From Melieria omissa (taxonomy: Eukaryota; Arthropoda; Insecta; Diptera; Ulidiidae), in assembly GCA_963971225.1 (NCBI GenBank), contig OZ020268.1, positions 110,638,830-110,702,829 of the forward strand: a stretch of DNA of 64,000 bases. Reading direction: 5' to 3'. Position numbers and translations under genes: made by a program. Positions 57,972 to 64,000 of this stretch are shown piece by piece. Numbering within the stretch: position 1 is the first letter of the stretch; the number at the start of each line of letters is the position of its first letter. The notes below the pieces were generated by a model, which saw only the letters and a list, made by a program, of their open reading frames with translations, was not told the origin of the DNA and made no database searches.

Positions 57972-59325
57972 GTCTTACAAAATTATTCTTACAGCAATAC
58001 AATAAAATATAGAAAAGTAATATAAAATATTTAAAAATATTCTTTGTTGAATGTTATCCGCTGAACATTAACTTCTTCTTTAAAATATTTTTGCATGCTT
58101 ACATCAAAATCTTATTTCTACTTTTTATGTAACACGGCAACTCTATGCGTTTACAATTCTATCTGCTCATTTCAACTTTGCTTTTGTTTTCGTTCAACTT
58201 TCATTTCAATTTTCTTTCAACTTGCTTATTCAAAATTTCCCCGTGCCTGTGCACTTACAAACAAACATCTCAATTTTTGCCACTCAAAGCAAAACAGAAT
58301 AGACAAACGATATTTTTACTCATCTGCTTCGCCGCATCGCACTCTGCTTCGGTCCAATTTCATCCCTCGCTGCCGTCAATTCAACTAGCGTTCTTTCAGC
58401 TGCACTCTTATTCAATCACGTCGCTACTGTTGTCACCGCTCGCTCCTGCACACTCTGCCGTACACACAGTCTGCTTGTGATCGCTGCTGTCGTTACTGCG
58501 CCGCTGTCGCTGCTGCGCCGTCTGCTGTCGTTGCTGCTACGCAGCTTCAAGCGCTTGCTCAGAATCGTCGACCCAACGACGCCGAAGAAATAACGGTACC
58601 TCGGCTCATGTGTTACAGCTGGCTGGCTGTACCCGCGAACGTAACGGCTTCGGTGGCGTGACACGGTATGACGACTGTACCACGCCTACCAACGACGCTG
58701 TCGCTTGTGCTCACCCAGGAATCGTCCTCACTTTCACACGCTGCTTTGCCCTTGACGGCGCTTTCGCTGCTACTTGCGAACACCTTACACCGCACTCGTT
58801 GTTGTTTCCACTTGCGTTGTTTGCGGACGCGATGCTCGAATTCGGCGCCTTTGCGCTGTGCTGCCTTCTACAGGGCACTTCGACCAACAACAAGATCGAC
58901 GCTCGCGTCCACCTGCGCGTCGTAGCGACTACTACAGTTTCGCACAAATAGCTTGAATTCACAATTTCGGCTGGCATGTGCGCCGGCGTCGCTTTCTTCT
59001 CGCTGCTCTGCTCGTATGTTTTGCCGTAACGGCATGTTGGGACTGCGAAGGCTCACTTTACTGCTATGCGCCGACGTCGCGTTCTTCTCACTTTTGAATC
59101 GTGCTGCTCGTTAACTTTTTCCCAATATGCACGCAATTCAGGCTCGTGCCAATCTTACAAAATGCAGAACAGAGTTTGCCTCACTGTTACTAATGCTTAA
59201 AGGCATTTATAATCACTTCAGCACACTTCCAGCAAGTTCAACATTTTAAACTTTCACTTTTAAAATTTATTGTTTCCACTCACTTAAGGCATTTCATCAG
59301 GCATAATCCCGGACTAGCCCCCATT
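57972..59325 (-). other. long leader between 5' LTR and gag
   Basis: About 1.35 kb, pyrimidine-rich on the plus strand, with TCGCTGCTGC runs. Two bases inside the 5' LTR the minus strand reads TGGGGGCTAGTCCGGGAT (59306-59323), a plausible tRNA primer-binding site because it starts TGG. The tRNA was not identified. The overlapping frames here (for example 58610-58951) are not supported as genes. Confidence 0.6.
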
Positions 59326-59628
59326 TGTAGGATTGATGTCCTAATAGTAGGATTGGTGTCCTACTCCGGGTCAATTAAAATGCCTGATTTGCCTTAAGTA
59401 GTAGTTATAGTTTTATTTATTTAATTTAATTTAATACTGTCCAATTGTACGTCCGTTCCTTCTGACTTCACCACAGCGACTATCCGCTTGTCCTGTTGTC
59501 CGTTCGCTTTCTCTCGTTGTCTGTCCGCTTTCTGTTGTCTTGCTGTTTGTCCGTTTTCCATGTCCGTCAGTGATGTATTTTGAAAGGTCCGTCCGCGTGT
59601 TGTCATTCGTTTGTTAGGCGATCCCACA
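59326..59628 (-). repeat. 5' LTR
   Basis: 303 bp, nearly identical to 56157-56459. It contains the promoter of the element by analogy; no distinct TATA was identified. Confidence 0.95.
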
Positions 59629-59778
59629 TTTATTTAACCCGTTTTAAGCTAAACTTTTTCAAAAGTAAACTAGCTCTAGAACTCTAACAAAGAGGCGTGG
59701 CGACTTCAATTGTTTCATGACTTAAATACAAAAAAGTAATACCGAGACACAGGGTAAAATTCAGAGTCGAAAGGGTTA

Positions 59779-61217
59779 AGTATCGAGGAGGCTTTGGCCG
59801 CCAATATCCCCCAATGTGTGGCGCTTTTGTCACGAGTAATGAATTTTCATTGGCGCCACTGAGTGTTTTAAATGGTATGTCGCAGTTGTTGTTGCTGTCG
59901 TGCGTTTAATGTTGGCAAATCTATTAAAGCGAACGAACAGATGCGTAATCGGGGTGAAACGCAGCCAAAGGAGAAGCAGTCGGTTGGATGGTCGCAAATG
60001 TCGGCACTTGGCGGCATTTATACACTAACACTTTCACGAATGTGAGCACAAACACACTCAAACAAACCCGAGTAAATGTTTATATTAATTCATTATGTTA
60101 ATGGCGCTAATGGTGAGGTAAACAAAAGCACAGACAATGACAGCGACAGCGACAACAATGAAAGCAAACATGCGAACAGCCAAAGAACAATGCATTTAAA
60201 ATTGCTGATAAGCAGATTAAGTGCGGCAACAAAACAACAAAAAATGCCATTGACCAAAAACAATGTGCAGGAAAGCATGGCGCGATTACTTTTTTTTTGC
60301 GAAAAAGAGGACGAATGAGTATGAATTTCTAGTGGATGTTGGTAAAAAAGCCGGCGAGCTGCGGAGCGATGAGTTGCCTGGAGGCGAGCCCGGAATGAAA
60401 AACTGTATTATGTGGACGGGCTGTTGTCTTCGAAGCAACACAGTTGCTCCTGTGGGCGCTGACTGAGTGAGTGTGTGTGTGTCGACGTGCGTTTCTGTTG
60501 ACATTTGTTTACGTTGCATGTAGGTGGCATTTTAAAACAACATTTGTGCAATATAAAGATACACACATGTGTGCGTTTGCGTGTGTTAGCGGCTTTTCCC
60601 TGCCGGCGCCATTCATTGTGTGCGTCGCTGAAACGTGTCTGCGCATTAAATATAGCATTTAAATTATCTTCAAAATATTAAAGATAAGAAATTTCTTCTT
60701 TTATGTAATGAACAATTTTCGCAGTGCTAAATCAGCGGCTAAATACATGGGGGCGTAACGTGGGCGGGTGGTGTAACTGAAGCGAAAGTGAATATGTGCG
60801 AAAATGAGCAAATTTTATTCATGTTGCGTTGCAGCAATGCGACTCGGATAGCTCAGTATCCTCAGTATTGTGTTGGCAATTGTCTCGAGTGTAATGACAG
60901 TTTTAATATTTAAAGCTTAAAGACCTGTGTTGGCCTTGAACTTTTAAGCGCAAACATTAGACTTTCATTTGCATATCAGTTCAGTGAGTGTCGCATGTTA
61001 AACGGTTGAGGTGGCAGCAAATATAGTAACGACTGTAGGTTTGTGTTTGTGTTTTGTTGCATGTTCTCACCTTTCATACAAAATGTTTATTTTTAGGTGG
61101 TCGGTTTAAGACTGATACACATTTAAATTGCTACGAATTATTACACTTTTAAGTTAACTAGAAAGTTTCTTCTTATAATTGTTGAAAAATCCATGCCTAG
61201 AAATTGATATTAATTAA
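59779..61217. other. non-coding
   Basis: No gene recognised. The frames 60076-60318 and 60263-60466 have no known motif. A short (GT)n lies at about 60468-60482. Confidence 0.4.
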
Positions 61218-61220
61218 TAA

Positions 61221-62152
61221 TACAGTGCAACAAATTCAAAAAAATTTCGAGGGACAAGGTCAAACCCATCTCATTCGATAGAGGACCTCAGTAGATGAAA
61301 AAGTGTCAAGTGGTTTTTCCCGAGATGTTCGAGTTTTTTTTTAAATTCAGTTTAAAGATGGCGGCTTAATGTCCCTTCCCGAAACTTTTAAAACATCATA
61401 TCTCGTGACTCCAATGTCAGAAAGGAATAATTTTTACGTCAAATTAAAGCTAATGATATGAAGTCGATGACACAATATCCTTTTTGGAAAAATTTTATGA
61501 AGAAGGACATTAACTAAATTTTTATCCTTGAATATCCTGGAACCCGTGAGAACTAAATTTATATAAGTGACTTGTGGTAAAAAAGCATTCAAAGATCCAT
61601 ACTGCATATTAATTTCATTTCAATCATTTTAACTGTTAAGCCACTACAGCGTTTCAAAAATTATACACTGTTGAATTCATGTTTTTATGTACAGAATGTC
61701 TCGTAGTTGCTTACTAAAAACATCGAATGTACCAAAGCACATTTTTTTAATCGTTGTAGAGTCTTAACTTTATAGATGTTTGAATGCTTTTTCACCAGAA
61801 GTCACTTATATAAATTTAGCTCTCACGGTTTCCAGGATATTCAAGGATAACAATTTAATTGAGGTCCGTCATATTCATTTTCATAAAATTTTTCAAAAAA
61901 TTATATTGTTTCTTCGACTTTATATTATTAGCTTTCATTTAACGTATTTAAATTATCCCTTTTTGACATTTGAGTCAAGAGATATGATGTTTTAAAAGTT
62001 TTAGTAAGGGGCATTAAGCCGCCATCTTTAAACTGCATTAAAAAAAAACTCGAACATTCCGGAAAAAATCCCTTAGCACTTTTTCATCTACTGAGATCCT
62101 CTATCGAATGAGATGGGTTTGACCTTGTCCCTTTTTTCAGTGTTGCACTGTG
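61221..62152. mobile_element. foldback MITE, second copy, with nested insert
   Basis: The same family as 9496-9908. TAA at 61218-61220 and 62153-62155 flanks arms of about 280 and 260 bp that contain GGTCAAACCCATCTCATTCG and its complement. Unlike the first copy, both arms are complete. The hairpin tip is occupied by the inverted-repeat unit at about 61504-61870. Confidence 0.85.
61504..61870. mobile_element. inner inverted-repeat element
   Basis: Arms of about 50 bp at 61523-61572 and 61799-61849 match with few differences (TATCCTTGAATATCCTGGAA, CTAAATTTATATAAGTGACT). Exact ends and target duplication were not fixed. Confidence 0.65.
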
Positions 62153-62155
62153 TAA

Positions 62156-63626
62156 TTGTTGCACAGCCCAAATTTTTATATTCACTTTCAAACCGTCTGT
62201 CAAGCATTGCTAACACAGGGACGAATTTCAAGGATGTAGTAGTGCACATATTTGTCCTTAAGATATATTTAAAAAAAAAAAACGTTTGAAAATTTGCAAG
62301 GATATTCAAGGATTAAGTTTTGAAAGGACATTTTGAAATACCTCTTCATCCTTTTGCACAAAAACATTAAATTTTCTATGATTCTAAGGATTTTTCTCTT
62401 TCATTTGATACCCATATTGTTAATTATAAAATGCGCTCAATTTTTAAAATAATTTCTTGAAATAAACATATCCTTGAAATTTCAAAGTCCTTTAAGAAAA
62501 AATCTTGACGTCAGAGAGAAAAACTAAAAACGTAGTTTCACTACATTTGGCCCCTAGTTTCGCGAGTAAATCGATTGTTTTGTGTGTGTATGTAAAATGT
62601 TGCGCTGGACGTTGTTGTGGTTATTTTAACAATGGTTCATTATTTACAAACCATATTTGCTATTGTATGTTTATAGAAAAAAAGCAAAATTTTGTATTGA
62701 GTTAATTTTCTTTCTACTGTGCACTCCACGAAATATCTTAAATAATTGCCCTCACATGAACCTATATTAAATGGAAAGCAGCTCCAGCTGCACCAAACGG
62801 ACACTGCGCCGCACACATTGCGACCTGTGTTTTGTGTACATTAAGAATTTGCATAAACTTGGAGCTTTCAAACCGCAAAATTAACGAGGGTTCCGCCGCG
62901 AAATCGCAGCAACTTGAAACAACAAACTAATTCGCCTGATTTATCACAATTTGGCTGCTGCATTCGGACTTTTCCACAGCAAATTGTTAAACGGTGCTTT
63001 CGGTTGTGAACTAGACGCGATCGATGGAAATAACGAGGCGAAACGAAATGAAATGGAATACAATAAATAGAACAAAATGCAGAAATGGTGCGGTGTGCTA
63101 TCAAATCAGTGCGCGAACAAAAGATAAACAAAATGTAAATACAATAAACGATTGAAGCTCGGGTGGCGATGGCCACAACAACAATAACAACAACAATGTC
63201 AGTAGTGGTGGAGGGCGGCCAATTTGTAGATTGCTGTGGGTGGCGGCGACGACGCCAAGTATAAAGACTGCGTCCAAAGAAGAAAAATTGTAATGAATAA
63301 GCGAAAATATTGCGCACAAATGAGCGCACACGAAAATGGTGAAGAGTGCGAGCGGAGCTGTGGGCGAACGGACAAACATGCCGCACAAGCAGATAAATGA
63401 TTATGCGAAAGGACGAATAGGCATCTACAGTGCATTTGGGCTTGTAAATTAATAAATAAATAAATAAGTAGGCAAAAGAAAATGTAAACCAATACAAAAG
63501 TGTGAAAATGAAGGAATTGACGATGATGTGCAGGGTGGGTGTGGCTCATGATAAATTCATAAAAAGTTGAGCAATAATATTGCGTTGCACAATGTTTACA
63601 TTCATTATTGATGGCAGAAAATACGA
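62156..63626. other. non-coding with (AAAT)n
   Basis: A (AAAT)n run lies at about 63449-63470 and CAA/GTT runs at 63176-63200. The 209-codon minus frame 62868-63497 (hydrophobic, Tyr/Phe/Ile-rich) has no known domain and overlaps simple sequence, so it is not called. Confidence 0.4.
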
Positions 63627-63630
63627 TTAA

Positions 63631-63927
63631 CCCATCTTCGGCCGCTACCAGAAATAGCCAATATTTTGTTAATTGCTTTTAAGGACTTACATTTAGGACC
63701 TTAATCAAGAATATTTTTGGATTTTTTTGTGTATTTTTTTTTTTTAATATTTTATAAATAATTAAAAATTTAATTTCAAATAAAAACAAATATATATGTA
63801 CATAGTTTTAGTCAAATAATAATCAAGCATGAAAACAAAAAATTGTTGGCTTACATATGTACATACATGACGACTTCTGGCCAATAGTCGATTTTTCGAC
63901 CACTGAAAAGTACGCGGTGCTGAAGGG
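63631..63927. mobile_element. TTAA-flanked piggyBac-like MITE, copy F
   Basis: TTAA at 63627-63630 and 63928-63931. Left end CCCATCTTCGGCCGC; complement of the right end CCCTTCAGCACCGC. The inverted repeat is weaker than in copies A-E, so membership of the group is less certain. 297 bp, AT-rich. Confidence 0.6.
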
Positions 63928-64000
63928 TTAAAAATATTTTCATAAACTTATGGATATCAATTGATTGTGGTAATTTAGTCTTTAGGCTTCGTAAATAATC

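Larger units (their letters stand above)
56157..59628 (-). mobile_element. Ty3/gypsy-type LTR retrotransposon, internally deleted
   Basis: Two 303-bp LTRs begin TGTAGGATTG and end GATCCCACA on the plus strand. A 4-bp TTTA duplication lies at 56153-56156 and 59629-59632. The element reads on the minus strand in the order: LTR, primer-binding site, long leader, gag, reverse-transcriptase scrap, RNase H scrap, integrase end, LTR. At 3472 bp it is about half the length of a complete element. The domain order RT, RNase H, integrase is that of Ty3/gypsy. No env is visible. Confidence 0.95.
55837..59774. mobile_element. TTAA-flanked piggyBac-like MITE, copy E, split by an LTR element
   Basis: TTAA at 55833-55836 and 59775-59778 flanks ends that both begin CCCTTTCGAC. 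The element's own sequence is 55837-56156 plus 59633-59774, about 460 bp, like copies A-C. The rest is the retrotransposon at 56157-59628. Confidence 0.85.

Noticed and set aside
58610..58951. 113-codon frame and others in 58000-59300
   Set aside because: They lie in the leader of the retrotransposon, antisense to it, in CT-rich low-complexity sequence.
56252..59627. Identical 68-codon frames at 56252-56458 and 59421-59627
   Set aside because: They are the two LTRs of one retrotransposon and need not be coding.
62868..63497. 209-codon hydrophobic minus-strand frame
   Set aside because: Overlaps simple repeats and shows no known family or promoter.
1..64000. CRISPR arrays, operons, bacterial or phage signals
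   Set aside because: None seen; the tandem repeats lack unique spacers and the sequence is clearly insect nuclear DNA.

Overview
The window is nuclear DNA of a higher fly. Evidence: AT-rich sequence, short GT-AG introns, TATA and initiator pairs of fly type, many mariner, Tc1 and piggyBac-like elements, and tRNA-derived SINEs. A tephritid fruit fly (Bactrocera, Ceratitis or a relative) is my best guess, by inference only. No bacterial, CRISPR or functional tRNA signal was seen.

Only two protein genes are well supported, at 10585-11437 (minus) and 38823-39706 (plus). They are paralogues pointing away from each other across about 27 kb. Both encode secreted, acidic, proline-rich proteins with YLPP and GYxY motifs. 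Both have a tiny first exon ending at or just after the start codon. Both carry a conserved RQR(VR)R-DVSHL junction that looks like a convertase cleavage site. They resemble insect extracellular or cuticular low-complexity proteins; I cannot name an orthologue. Two weaker gene candidates lie beside the second one: a TATA-initiator-ATG unit at 37613-37791 (plus) and an open, GC-rich exon-like stretch at 38241-38489 (minus).

Most of the rest is transposon debris in a non-coding background. By region: 3.3-4.8 kb has a LINE tail, a broken mariner and a SINE with a perfect 13-bp target duplication. 8.3-10.4 kb is a nest of four terminal-inverted-repeat (TIR) elements. 12.2-13.0 and 17.1-18.4 kb hold two copies of one mariner family, one internally deleted and one full length (1286 bp) with a one-base frameshift. 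14.5-17.0 kb has two TTAA-flanked MITEs and a degraded Tc1. 19.1-21.5 kb has a hAT-type MITE and a second Tc1. 24.7-28.4 kb has another TTAA MITE, a SINE and a TA-flanked TIR element. 40.1-41.1 kb holds a Tc1/mariner relative. 42.8-43.1, 46.6-47.5 and 48.3-49.8 kb hold a deleted MITE and two nests. 54.4-55.5 kb is a dead mariner. 55.8-59.8 kb is a TTAA element split by a young but defective Ty3/gypsy retrotransposon. 61.2-62.2 and 63.6-63.9 kb hold a foldback element and another TTAA MITE.

The most noteworthy results are the duplicated modular secreted proteins, the family of TTAA/CCCTTTCG MITEs (six insertions), the nests that give a relative order of insertion, and the retrotransposon whose LTRs are almost identical although its genes are broken. 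I found nothing that clearly looks like a new multi-gene system.
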